64,000 nt of DNA from JACVRW01 sp963734025 (GTDB lineage Bacteria; Actinomycetota; Thermoleophilia; Solirubrobacterales; Thermoleophilaceae). The notes beneath the pieces were generated by a model, which made no database searches, was not told the origin of the DNA, and saw only the letters and a program-made list of their open reading frames with translations. Position numbers and translations under genes: made by a program. The DNA lies in the NCBI GenBank assembly GCA_963734025.1, contig CAVTFR010000021.1:124001-188000 (forward strand), in the 5' to 3' direction. This document shows positions 22,848 to 30,798 of the stretch, piece by piece. The number at the start of each line of letters is the position of its first letter. Within the stretch, counting starts at the first letter, position 1.

Positions 22848-23965
22848 GGCGCGACCCGTACGACGTCCTCGGTGTCACCAGCGACGCCGAGGACGATGAG
22901 ATCAAGCGGACGTTCCGCAGGCTCGCGCGCGAGCTCCACCCGGACGTCAACCGCCACGACCCGGAGGCCGAGGAGAAGTTCAAGGAGGCGGCCGAGGCGT
23001 ACGAGATCCTCTCCGACCCCGAGCGGCGCGCCACATACGACCGCTACGGCTTCGACGGGCTCGACTCGCGCGGCTTCTCGTCGCAGGCGCACGGCTTCGG
23101 CTCGTTCGCGGACATCTTCGACGCCTTCTTCGGCGGCGACCCGTTCGGGGGCTCGTTCGGGCGCGGCCCGGGGCGGGTCCAGGGCGGCGACCTGGCAGTC
23201 GAGGTCGAGGTCTCGCTCGAGGACGCAGCCCGGGGCGTCGAGGCGGAGGTCTCGTACGAGCTCGTCGACACCTGCGAGCACTGCCACGGGAACGGCGCGG
23301 AGCCCGGCACGCCGATCGAAACCTGCGAGCGCTGCGGCGGCGCGGGCCGGCTGCGGGCGGTCACGCGCACGGCCTTCGGCCAGCTCGTCCGCGAGCAGGC
23401 CTGCGACGTCTGCGGCGGCGACGGCAAGGTGCCGCAGCAGCCCTGCGTCGAGTGCCAGGGGCGCGGGCGGCGCGCGGTGCGCAAGTCGCTCAAGGTCGAC
23501 GTGCCGGCGGGGATCGCGGACGAGCAGCGCATCAGGCTGTCGGGGCGCGGCAACGCCGGCGAGCGCGGTGGCCCGGCCGGGGACCTGTACGTGCTCGTGC
23601 GGGTTACCGAGGACGAGCGCTTCCTGCGCGACGGCAGCGACCTCGTGAGCGTTGTGGACATTCCCGCCCCGGCCGCGGCGCTCGGCTCGAGCGTGAGCGT
23701 GCCGACGCTCGACGGCGAGGAGGAGGTGGAGGTTCCGGCCGGCACACAGCCGGGCACGGTGGTGACCCTGCGCGGCCGCGGAATGCCGACGATCGGCCGC
23801 GGCCGGCGCGGCGACCAGCGCATCGTGCTCAACGTCGTGATTCCGCGCAACCTGTCGGACCGCCAGCGCGAGTTGCTCGAGGAGCTGCGTGACTCGATCA
23901 GCGAGCACAACCTCGAGGAGGCCGACGAGTCGCTGCTGGCGAAGGTGAGGCGGGCCTTCCGCTGA
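22844..23965 (+). CDS. dnaJ: Chaperone DnaJ (Hsp40)
   Basis: A 373-residue type I J-protein that stimulates the DnaK ATPase and binds unfolded substrates. The J-domain has HPD (LARELHPDVNR, about residue 34), followed by a Gly/Phe-rich region. Four zinc-finger repeats are seen: CEHCHGNG, CERCGGAG, CDVCGGDG and CVECQGRG. Two C-terminal substrate-binding beta domains follow. It overlaps hrcA at its GTG and prmA at its stop. Confidence 0.96.
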   Translation: MRRDPYDVLGVTSDAEDDEIKRTFRRLARELHPDVNRHDPEAEEKFKEAAEAYEILSDPERRATYDRYGFDGLDSRGFSSQAHGFGSFADIFDAFFGGDPFGGSFGRGPGRVQGGDLAVEVEVSLEDAARGVEAEVSYELVDTCEHCHGNGAEPGTPIETCERCGGAGRLRAVTRTAFGQLVREQACDVCGGDGKVPQQPCVECQGRGRRAVRKSLKVDVPAGIADEQRIRLSGRGNAGERGGPAGDLYVLVRVTEDERFLRDGSDLVSVVDIPAPAAALGSSVSVPTLDGEEEVEVPAGTQPGTVVTLRGRGMPTIGRGRRGDQRIVLNVVIPRNLSDRQRELLEELRDSISEHNLEEADESLLAKVRRAFR

Positions 23966-24762
23966 TCCGCCTTGCGATTCGCGCTCCGGCCGAGGAGGGC
24001 GAGCGCGTGCTCGCGGCGCTGCTCGAGCTGGCGCCGGCGGGCTTCGAGCAGGTCGACGGCGACGGCTGGGTCGAGTTCGCGCTCTACGGTGCGCCCGGCG
24101 AGCTGCCCTCGTTCCCGCGCGGGCCGGGCGAGGTCGGCGGCGTCGAGGTGACGGTCAGCGGCACCGAGCTTGCCGACGACTGGGCCGAGCGTTGGCGCGA
24201 GTTCCACCGCCCGGTGCTGGTGGGGGAGCGGGTCTGGGTCCGGCCCCCCTGGGCCGAGACGCGCCCCGGCGCGCTCGACCTCGTGATCGACCCGGCCCAG
24301 GCGTTCGGCACCGGCGCCCATCCGACGACCCGGCTCAGCCTCGAGTTGCTGCTCGGCGTGGAGGCGCGCGGCCCGCTCGCCGACGTCGGCTGCGGCTCAG
24401 GCGTGCTGGCGATAGCCGCTGCGCTGCTCGGCTTCGATCCTGTGATCGCGCTCGACAACGATCCCGCGGCGCTCGCGGCGACGCTCGGCAACGCACGCGC
24501 GAACGGGGTCGAGCTGGCGCGGGTCGAGCTCCTCGATCTGCGCAGCGACCCGCTGCCGGCCGCGTCCGTCATGACCGCCAACCTGGTGCGGCCGCTGCTG
24601 CTCGAGCTCGCCCGGAGGATGCCCGAGTCGCTCCAGGTGCTGATCGCGTCCGGGCTGCTCGAGGGAGAGGCCGACGAGCTGGCCGCCGCGTTCGGCCGGC
24701 TGCGTGAGCGCCGCCGCCTGCAGTCAGAGGGGTGGAGCGCCCTTTTGCTGGTCCGGCCCTAG
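23962..24762 (+). CDS. prmA: Ribosomal protein L11 methyltransferase, probable CTG start
   Basis: A 266-residue SAM-dependent methyltransferase that modifies L11. Motif I is LADVGCGSGVLAIAAALLG, preceded by the PrmA hallmark DPAQAFGTGAHPTT. The conserved N-terminal strand-helix (IRLAIRAPAEEGERVLAAL) begins immediately after the dnaJ stop, and the only in-frame initiator before it is CTG 23962, overlapping the dnaJ TGA as CTGA. Starting at GTG 24007 would delete that strand and half the first helix. It follows dnaJ as in many bacteria, but rsmE is missing downstream. Confidence 0.9.
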   Translation: MIRLAIRAPAEEGERVLAALLELAPAGFEQVDGDGWVEFALYGAPGELPSFPRGPGEVGGVEVTVSGTELADDWAERWREFHRPVLVGERVWVRPPWAETRPGALDLVIDPAQAFGTGAHPTTRLSLELLLGVEARGPLADVGCGSGVLAIAAALLGFDPVIALDNDPAALAATLGNARANGVELARVELLDLRSDPLPAASVMTANLVRPLLLELARRMPESLQVLIASGLLEGEADELAAAFGRLRERRRLQSEGWSALLLVRP

Positions 24763-24763
24763 G

Positions 24764-24769
24764 TACCCT
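24764..24769 (+). promoter_or_regulatory. -10 box TACCCT before the cyclase
   Basis: TACCCT followed by six bases and ATG 24776, overlapping the end of prmA. This spacing is diagnostic of the leaderless pattern seen throughout the window. Confidence 0.5.
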
Positions 24770-24775
24770 GCGGCG

Positions 24776-25537
24776 ATGCCGCTCGTCGACCTGTCTGCGC
24801 CGATTCGCCAGAGCCCGCCTGACACGCCCGAGCCGTTTCGCACGGACATCGAGTACTCCGGCCACGCGCAGGGTGCCGCCCAGGTCGAGACCCTGCTCGG
24901 CGTGCCCGCCCGGCTGCTGCGCGACGGCGAGGGCTGGGCAACCGAGACGCTGACCCGCTTCGGGACGCACAACTCGACGCACGTCGACGCGCCCTGGCAC
25001 TACAACTCGCGCGTGGCCGGCGCGCCGGCTCAGACGATCGAGCAGCTCCCGCTCGAGTGGTTCCTGGCGCCCGGCGTGGTGCTCGACATGACGGCGAAGG
25101 GGGACGGCGAGCGAATCGGGGTCGCTGAGGTGGAAGCCGAGCTCGAGCGGATCGGGCACACGCTCGCCGAGCGCGACATCGTGCTGGTGCGGACAGGCCG
25201 CGACACGGCACTCGACGACCTCTCATACCTGGCGCTCGGCCCGCGAGTGACGGCGGAGGCGACGCACTGGCTGTTCGACCGCGGCGTGCGTGTCATGGGC
25301 ATAGACGCATGGGGCTGGGACGGCCCCCTGCACCTGCAGGCGCAGGAGGCGCTCGAGCGCGACGAGCCCGGCTTGTTCTGGGCGGCGCACCAGGCGGACC
25401 TGCCGTACGCGCAGATCGAGCGGCTGGCGAACCTCGGCGCGCTGCCCGCCAGCGGCTTTCAGGTCGCGTGCTTCCCGCTTCCCATCGTGGGCGCCAGCGC
25501 GGCGCCGGCGCGCGTCGTCGCCATCGTCCCCGACTGA
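24776..25537 (+). CDS. Cyclase-family metal hydrolase (kynurenine formamidase-like)
   Basis: A 253-residue protein of the 'putative cyclase' family, which includes bacterial kynurenine formamidase and isatin hydrolase. The metal-binding motif is FGTHNSTHVDAPWHY (HxxxHxDxPxH-like), with RTGRD and a later IDAWGWDG. Length and architecture match. Specificity is unknown. Chosen ATG 24776 sits at the first conserved residues (PLVDLSAPI). It converges on the dead dehalogenase gene. Confidence 0.85.
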   Translation: MPLVDLSAPIRQSPPDTPEPFRTDIEYSGHAQGAAQVETLLGVPARLLRDGEGWATETLTRFGTHNSTHVDAPWHYNSRVAGAPAQTIEQLPLEWFLAPGVVLDMTAKGDGERIGVAEVEAELERIGHTLAERDIVLVRTGRDTALDDLSYLALGPRVTAEATHWLFDRGVRVMGIDAWGWDGPLHLQAQEALERDEPGLFWAAHQADLPYAQIERLANLGALPASGFQVACFPLPIVGASAAPARVVAIVPD

Positions 25538-25556
25538 CGGAGCCGACCTGCCCCGC

Positions 25557-26029
25557 CTACGAGCCCGTGGGCGCCAGCGCCTGCACGAGCGCCGGCAGGT
25601 CGCCGGCGCTGCGCGTCCGGCCGCTCGAAGATCTCGGGGTAGGTGGTGCCGGCGCGGTTGAGCCAGGCAGCGCGCAGGCCGGCCCGCCGGGCGCCGTGGA
25701 CGTCCCAGGGGTGCGCCGCTATCAGGACCGCCTCCGACGTCTCCACAGCGAGCTCGCGGCAGGCGTACACGTAGGGCTCAGGCGCCGGCGGGCGGTCGGC
25801 GCAACCCGTCCACTCCGGCGAGGAGCGCCATGAGGTTCGCGTGGCCGGCGTCGCGGAAGTCCGCATACGCGCCGCTCGCCGCGAGCGCCATGCCGTCGCG
25901 GAGCGTGGCCGCGAACCAGATCTGGAGCAGGTGAGCCGAAGCGCCGAGCCGTTCGAAGCGATCGCCAAGCGGCGACAGGTCCGAGAGCGTCTCGTTGACG
26001 TCGAAGATCGCGACCGCGGGCGGCGTCAC
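25557..26029 (-). pseudogene. Decayed haloacid-dehalogenase type II gene
   Basis: GTG 26029 opens a HAD type II N-terminus (AVAIFDVNETLSDLSPLGDRF...), with nucleophile Asp in FDVNETL and a cap region ending GVDGLRR. The next recognisable part, in a different frame, is PEPYVYACREL...LIAAHPWDVHGARRAGLRAAWLNR. It is followed, in a third frame, by DLPALVQALAPTGS and a stop at 25557-25559. Roughly 50 central residues carrying the Thr/Ser and Lys motifs are missing, so even with frameshift correction the enzyme would be inactive. It is coupled to the upstream HAD gene by a GTGA overlap. Confidence 0.8.
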
Positions 26030-26706
26030 CTGCCGGCGATCTCCGCCAGCGGCCAGAGGTCGGTCCACTCGTGGTCGGGTCGCTCGGGCCCGGGCGCCGG
26101 CTCGCGATGGCGGTTGACCCAGGCCGTTCGGAGGCCGAGCTGCTGCGCCGTGCCGATGTCGTACTTGAAGCCGAACGCCACGTGCAGCACCTCGTTCGCC
26201 GGCACGTCCATCTCCCGCAGGGCCCTGTCGAACGGGTCGCGGGACGGCTTGTACGCGCGCGCGTCCTCGGCGACCGTCACGCCGTCGAAGTCCACCTCGA
26301 GGTGGCGGAGCGTGTGCTCCATGATCGCGCGGTCCGTGTTCGAGATGATCCACAGCCCGAGGCCCGCTTCCTTGGCCGCGCGCAGCGCCGGGATCGTGTC
26401 GGGGAACGGCTGCCAGCTCTCCATCGCGCGCGCGAGCTCCTCGCCGTCGTGCTCGTTCCAGCGATAGCCGCGCTCCCCGGCCCACTCCGCGAGTGAGTCC
26501 GATAGCACCCTTCGGTAGCTCATCCAGCCCGACTGGAGACGATCGAACTGGAGCTCCTCCCAGCGCTCGCGCAGCTCGCGCCCCGGAGGGGGATCGGGCT
26601 CGTGCCGGCGCGCCAGTCCATATAGGAAGCCGGCGGCCCCGCCCTCCCAGTCGATCAGCGTCCCATAGCAGTCGAATGTCGCTATCCGAATCTTCTCGTC
26701 TGCGAT
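26026..26706 (-). CDS. HAD type II hydrolase (haloacid dehalogenase-like), apparent ATC start
   Basis: A 226-residue HAD hydrolase. The nucleophile motif is TFDCYGTLIDWEGG, motif II IISNTDR, the Lys in ARAYKPSRDPF and the acidic motif in HVAFGFKYDIGTAQQLG. The first canonical start (ATG at 26523) would remove the catalytic Asp. Upstream there is an in-frame TAG, then AGGAGG (26715-26720 complement), then eight bases and ATC. So translation appears to start at ATC 26706 (residues IADEKIRIATFD), or an ATG was changed to ATC. A divergent yqeY lies 25 bases away. Confidence 0.78.
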   Translation of the reverse strand: MADEKIRIATFDCYGTLIDWEGGAAGFLYGLARRHEPDPPPGRELRERWEELQFDRLQSGWMSYRRVLSDSLAEWAGERGYRWNEHDGEELARAMESWQPFPDTIPALRAAKEAGLGLWIISNTDRAIMEHTLRHLEVDFDGVTVAEDARAYKPSRDPFDRALREMDVPANEVLHVAFGFKYDIGTAQQLGLRTAWVNRHREPAPGPERPDHEWTDLWPLAEIAGR

Positions 26707-26719
26707 CCCTCGGTCCTCC

Positions 26720-26725
26720 TACACT
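26720..26725 (+). promoter_or_regulatory. -10 box TACACT before yqeY
   Basis: TACACT, then six bases, then GTG 26732. The box overlaps on the other strand the Shine-Dalgarno of the divergent HAD gene. Confidence 0.55.
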
Positions 26726-26731
26726 CCATAC

Positions 26732-27166
26732 GTGGTGTCAGTCCTCGAGCAGGTCCAGCATGACGTGAAGAGCGCCCTGAAGGCGGGCGAGAAGGAGCGC
26801 GTGCACGCGCTTCGCCTGATCGCCAACGAGCTCCAGCGCGCGGCGAAGGAGAACGGCGGCGACGACGTCGACGTTCTCCAGCGCGAGCGCAAGCGCCGGC
26901 TCGAGGCGGCCGAGGCGTATCGCGACGGCGGTCGCACGGACCTCGCGGACGCCGAGGAGCGCGAGGCCGAGATCATCACCTCCTACATGCCCGAGCAGCT
27001 CTCTGACGAGGAGCTCGGCGCAATCGTGGGTGACGCGGTCGCCGAGTCCGGCGCCTCGTCACCGCAGGAGATGGGCAAGGTGATGGCGCTCGTGATGCCG
27101 AAGGTCAAGGGACGCGCGGACGGCAAGCGCGTCAGCGCGGTGGTGAGGGAGAAGCTGACGCCCTAG
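26732..27166 (+). CDS. GatB/YqeY domain protein
   Basis: A 144-residue YqeY-type protein similar to the tRNA-binding C-terminal domain of GatB (LEQVQHDVKSALKAGEKERVHALRLIANELQRAAKE; TSYMPEQLSDEEL; GKVMALVMPKVKGRADGKRVSAVV). A role in tRNA-dependent amidation or tRNA binding is suggested by family only. Two tandem GTG codons (26732, 26735) could initiate; the first is taken. Its TAG overlaps the phoH GTG (TAGTG). Confidence 0.9.
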   Translation: MVSVLEQVQHDVKSALKAGEKERVHALRLIANELQRAAKENGGDDVDVLQRERKRRLEAAEAYRDGGRTDLADAEEREAEIITSYMPEQLSDEELGAIVGDAVAESGASSPQEMGKVMALVMPKVKGRADGKRVSAVVREKLTP

Positions 27167-28143
27167 TGCGGGTCCAGCTCGAGCTTCCAAACGATGTGGC
27201 CGCCGAGCTCGCGGGCCCCGGCGACCTGGTGATGAAGACGCTCGAGGAGCACCTCGACTGCGAGGTGTTCCTGCGCGGCAACGTGCTCACGCTCGACGGT
27301 GAGGACGACGACGTCGGGATGGGGCGCACGGTTGTGCGCGAGCTCACCGACCTCGTCAGGCAGGGCCACGAGATCGCCCCGGGCACGATCGAGGCGATCG
27401 CCGGCGCGCTCGACCGGCACGAGTCGCCGAGCCGCATCCTCGAGGACGTCGTCTGGCGTCACCGCGGTCTGAAGGTGGCGCCCAAGACCGTCAACCAGAA
27501 GCGCTATGTCGACGCCATCCGGAGCTCGACGATCACGGTCGGCATCGGGCCGGCGGGCACCGGGAAGTCCTTTCTCGCCGTGGCGATGGCGGTCGCGGCG
27601 CTGTCGCGGCGCGAGGTCAATCGCATCGTGCTGACCCGCCCGGCCGTGGAAGCCGGCGAACGGCTCGGCTTCCTGCCGGGCGACATCGCCGCCAAGGTCG
27701 ACCCCTACCTGCGCCCGCTCTTCGACGCGCTCTACGACATGCTCGAGCCCGAGCGCGTGAACCAGCACCTCGAGCGCGGCGTGATCGAGGTGGCGCCGCT
27801 GGCATTCATGCGCGGCCGCACCCTGAACGACTCTTTCATCATCCTCGACGAGGCCCAGAACACGAGCCCGGAGCAGATCAAGATGTTCCTCACGCGGCTC
27901 GGCTTCAACTCGAAGATGGTCGTGACAGGCGACATCACCCAGATCGACCTCCCGAAGGACCAGCGCTCCGGCCTCGTCGTGGTCGGCGAGATCCTCGATC
28001 GCGTCGAGGGAATCGAGTTCGTGCGCTTCGGCGGCGAGGACGTCGTGCGCCACAAGCTCGTGCAGCGGATCGTCGCCGCCTACAACGAGTACGCCGAGCA
28101 GCAGGCGCCGCCGCTGCGCCAGGCGCGCCGGAGCCAGGGCTAG
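27166..28143 (+). CDS. phoH: PhoH-like NTPase
   Basis: A 325-residue RecA-like ATPase of the PhoH family. Walker A is GIGPAGTGKSFLA and Walker B is SFIILDEAQNTSPEQIKMFLTR, with an N-terminal KH-like region. The pairing with ybeY and era is conserved across bacteria and suggests a role in RNA or ribosome quality control; activity in this organism is inferred. The start is GTG 27166, sharing one base with the yqeY stop. Confidence 0.94.
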   Translation: MRVQLELPNDVAAELAGPGDLVMKTLEEHLDCEVFLRGNVLTLDGEDDDVGMGRTVVRELTDLVRQGHEIAPGTIEAIAGALDRHESPSRILEDVVWRHRGLKVAPKTVNQKRYVDAIRSSTITVGIGPAGTGKSFLAVAMAVAALSRREVNRIVLTRPAVEAGERLGFLPGDIAAKVDPYLRPLFDALYDMLEPERVNQHLERGVIEVAPLAFMRGRTLNDSFIILDEAQNTSPEQIKMFLTRLGFNSKMVVTGDITQIDLPKDQRSGLVVVGEILDRVEGIEFVRFGGEDVVRHKLVQRIVAAYNEYAEQQAPPLRQARRSQG

Positions 28144-28175
28144 CGCGGCGGACGGCCATTCGGGCGACCGCGTAC

Positions 28176-28181
28176 TAGCGT
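28176..28181 (+). promoter_or_regulatory. -10 box TAGCGT before ybeY
   Basis: TAGCGT, seven bases, then GTG 28189. The alternative start GTG 28180 overlaps the box, which favours 28189. Confidence 0.45.
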
Positions 28182-28188
28182 GGGCGCC

Positions 28189-28560
28189 GTGGACATCGAG
28201 GTGATCGGAGCAGGCGCGAGCGCAGACCCACTGCGGCAGGCGGCGCATGCGGCGCTGCGCGCCGCGGGAGTCGTGGACGGTCACCTCGCCATCGAGCTCG
28301 TGGATGCCGAGCAGATCCGCGAGTTGAACCGGGTACACCGCGGCCACGACCGGCCCACCGACGTGCTCTCGTTCCCCGTGGACGAGAACGGGCCGGCGGC
28401 CGGCCCGCGCGAGCTCGGCGATGTCGTCATCTGCCCCGAGCACACGCGCGACCTGAGCGAGGCCGTGGTCCACGGCGTGCTGCACCTGTGCGGCTACGAC
28501 CACGAGACGGACGACGGCGAAATGCTGGCGCTCCAGGATGCGGTCATGGAACGGTTGTGA
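28189..28560 (+). CDS. ybeY: Endoribonuclease YbeY
   Basis: A 123-residue zinc-dependent single-strand RNase involved in rRNA maturation. The metal site is HGVLHLCGYDH (three His), and the preceding RPTDVLSFP and GDVVICPE motifs are canonical. GTG 28189 lies directly at the conserved VDIEVI; GTG 28180 would add three residues. It overlaps era by GTGA. Confidence 0.95.
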   Translation: MDIEVIGAGASADPLRQAAHAALRAAGVVDGHLAIELVDAEQIRELNRVHRGHDRPTDVLSFPVDENGPAAGPRELGDVVICPEHTRDLSEAVVHGVLHLCGYDHETDDGEMLALQDAVMERL

Positions 28561-29438
28561 CGCGCTCCGGCTTCGTCGCGCTGGCCGGCCGGCCGAACGC
28601 GGGCAAGTCGACGCTCGTCAACCAGATCGTCGGCGGCAAGGTGGCGATCGTCTCCGACAAGCCTCAGACGACGAGGCGGGAGATCCGCGGGATCGCGACC
28701 GGTGACGACTGGCAGCTCGTGCTCGTCGACCTGCCCGGCGTCCAGCGCCCGCGCGACCCGCTCACCGAGCGCATGCAGCGGAGCGTCGAGCGCTCGGTCG
28801 CCGAGGCCGACGCCGTGTTGTTCGTCCTGAACGGCGAGCAGGAGATAGGCGCCGGCGACCGCTTCATCGCCCGGGCGATACAGAACGCCGGGCTGCCGTG
28901 CGTGACCGCGCTCAACAAGGTCGACCGGCTCGACAAGGGCCGGACGGTCGCCGCGCTGCAGGCCGCAGCCGATCTCGGCGTGCCGGGCGAGGTGTACCCG
29001 GTGAGCGCGCTCAGCGGGGCCGGCGTCGCCGAGGCGGTGGCCACGCTCGTCGAGCTGCTGCCGGAGGGGCCTTTCCTCTACCCGCCCGAGGAGAAGAGCG
29101 ATCTCGCGCTCGAGGTGCGGCTCGCGGAGCTCGTCCGCGAGCAGGTCCTCCGCCGCACGCGCGAGGAGGTCCCGCACTCGGTGGAAGTCGAGATCGACGA
29201 GCTCGAGGAGCGCGACGACGGCCTGCTCCTGGTGCGTGCCCGTGTGTGGGCCGAGACGGAGTCGCAGAAGGGCATCCTCGTCGGGCGCGGCGGGCAGATG
29301 GTGAGGGCAGTCGGCACCGCCGCGCGCAAGGAGATCGAGGCGATGCTCGGGCGCCGGGTGCACCTCGAGCTGATCGTGCGCGTCCGCAAGGGCTGGCGCC
29401 GCGACGAGGGCCTGCTCGACCGCCTGGGGATCGAGTGA
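28557..29438 (+). CDS. era: GTPase Era
   Basis: A 293-residue essential GTPase that binds the 3' end of 16S rRNA during 30S assembly. G1 is GRPNAGKSTLVN, G2 includes QTTRREIRGI, G3 is DLPGVQ and G4 is NKVD. The C-terminal KH domain has ILVGRGGQMVRAVGTAARKEIE. GTG 28557 overlaps the ybeY stop and directly precedes RSGFVALAGRPN. The following GNAT gene is also coupled. Confidence 0.96.
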   Translation: MTRSGFVALAGRPNAGKSTLVNQIVGGKVAIVSDKPQTTRREIRGIATGDDWQLVLVDLPGVQRPRDPLTERMQRSVERSVAEADAVLFVLNGEQEIGAGDRFIARAIQNAGLPCVTALNKVDRLDKGRTVAALQAAADLGVPGEVYPVSALSGAGVAEAVATLVELLPEGPFLYPPEEKSDLALEVRLAELVREQVLRRTREEVPHSVEVEIDELEERDDGLLLVRARVWAETESQKGILVGRGGQMVRAVGTAARKEIEAMLGRRVHLELIVRVRKGWRRDEGLLDRLGIE

Positions 29439-30217
29439 GCGAGGCGGGGGAGCTGGGAAGGATCCTCAGCTTCTTGCGCCGTACGGAGGAGGCGGTCTGC
29501 GACGAGGTGCTGCCGACGCCCCACGGCGCGGCGATGCTCACCCCGAGCCTGCCGCTCGTGTGGCAGCTCAACGCCATCCACGTGGACGATCCAGACGCCG
29601 AGGCGGGCGCTCTCATGCAGGAGGCCGACGAGATCCAGCACGTGTTCGCGCATCGCAAGCTCGTCGTGCACGATCGGTGGCTCGGCGAGCGCCTCGCGCC
29701 TGCGCTCGAGGCGGCCGGCTGGAACGTCTTCCGGTTGCTGGTGATGGTGCAGGCGCGGGGGCCCGATCGGCCTATCCCGGACGGCGCCGGGGCCGAGGTC
29801 GGGCGCTCCGTGGGCGCCGCGGCTCTCGCCACCTTCCGGCGCGAGCAGCCGTTCGGCTGGCAGGCCGCCGCCGTTCGCCAGCTGGCGGCCATGGACGATC
29901 GCTACGGCAGCGCCCTCGAGGCGCGGGACTTCGCGTCCCCGCCCCACAACCCCGCCTGCGCCTGCCGGCTCTACATGGACGCCGAACTCGCTCAGGTCGA
30001 CGAGGTGGGCACAGTCGAGGGGCGCCGCGGGCGCGGCCACGCGAGCGCTGCAGTGCATGCGGCGAGCTCGCATGCGGCCGCCGCCGGCCGCGCCCCCGTG
30101 TTCCTGCTGACGGACGGGAACGACTGGCCGCAGCACCTCTACCGGCGGCTCGGCTTCGACGAGATCGGAGTCGTTCACGAGTTCCTGAAGATCCCGCTCG
30201 GGAGGCTCGGGCCATAA
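29435..30217 (+). CDS. GNAT-family N-acetyltransferase
   Basis: A 260-residue protein. The C-terminal half carries a GNAT acetyl-CoA site (GRRGRGHASAAVHAASSHA) and the closing VFLLTDGNDWPQHLYRRLGFDEIG. The N-terminal half may be a second, degenerate GNAT-like domain (residues about 1-110). Acceptor substrate unknown. It overlaps the era stop (GTGA) and is followed seven bases later by hisIE. Confidence 0.82.
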   Translation: MSEAGELGRILSFLRRTEEAVCDEVLPTPHGAAMLTPSLPLVWQLNAIHVDDPDAEAGALMQEADEIQHVFAHRKLVVHDRWLGERLAPALEAAGWNVFRLLVMVQARGPDRPIPDGAGAEVGRSVGAAALATFRREQPFGWQAAAVRQLAAMDDRYGSALEARDFASPPHNPACACRLYMDAELAQVDEVGTVEGRRGRGHASAAVHAASSHAAAAGRAPVFLLTDGNDWPQHLYRRLGFDEIGVVHEFLKIPLGRLGP

Positions 30218-30218
30218 T
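30213..30218 (+). promoter_or_regulatory. -10 box CATAAT before hisIE
   Basis: CATAAT matches five of six -10 consensus bases and is followed by six bases and GTG 30225. It would start a hisIE-trp transcript inside the end of the GNAT gene. Confidence 0.5.
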
Positions 30219-30224
30219 CAGGCG

Positions 30225-30798
30225 GTGGAATTGCTGCCTTGCATAGTTCAGGACGCGCGGACCGGCGAGGTCCTGACGCTCGCGTACGTGAACGAGGAGT
30301 CGCTCGCGCGCACGCGCGCGACCGGGGAGATGTGGTTCTGGTCGCGCTCGCGGCAAGGAGCTCTGGCACAAGGGCGCCACGTCGGGCAACGTCATGCGCG
30401 TCCAGGCGCTGCGCTACGACTGCGACGAGGACGCGTGGGTCGCGCTCGTCGAGCCGGCCGGGCCGGCCTGCCATACCGGGGAGCGCAGCTGCTTCTATCG
30501 CGGCGACATGGAGCTTCAGCCCGCCGAGGCGCTGCCTGCGCTCGAGCGCACCATTGCGGAGCGGCGCTCGGCCGACCCGGCGGAGAGCTACACGGCGCGC
30601 CTGCTCGCGGAGCCGGACAAGATCGGCGCGAAGGTCGAGGAGGAGGCAGAGGAGGTGGCGCGCGCCGCGCGCGAGGAGTCCGGCGAGCGCGTGGCCGAGG
30701 AGGCGGCCGACGTCCTCTATCACCTGACCGTGCTGCTCGCGTCGCGCGGGCTGTCGCTCGCGGATGCCTACGAGGTGCTCGGTGAGCGTCGCCGTTGA
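30225..30798 (+). CDS. hisIE: Bifunctional PR-AMP cyclohydrolase/PR-ATP pyrophosphatase, with a one-base frameshift
   Basis: Histidine-biosynthesis steps 2 and 3 in one chain. The HisI part starts MELLPCIVQDARTGEVLTLAYV... MWFWSRSRQ, then loses frame at base 30357. The +1 frame resumes ELWHKGATSGNVMRVQALRYDCD and CHTGERSCFYR (metal-binding Cys/His), followed by a HisE domain (KVEEEAEEVARAA, EEAADVLYHLTVLLASRG). The total length of 574 bases is 3n+1, consistent with one extra G in CAAGGAG. It overlaps trpE by 17 bases, joining histidine and tryptophan genes in one transcript. Confidence 0.88.
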
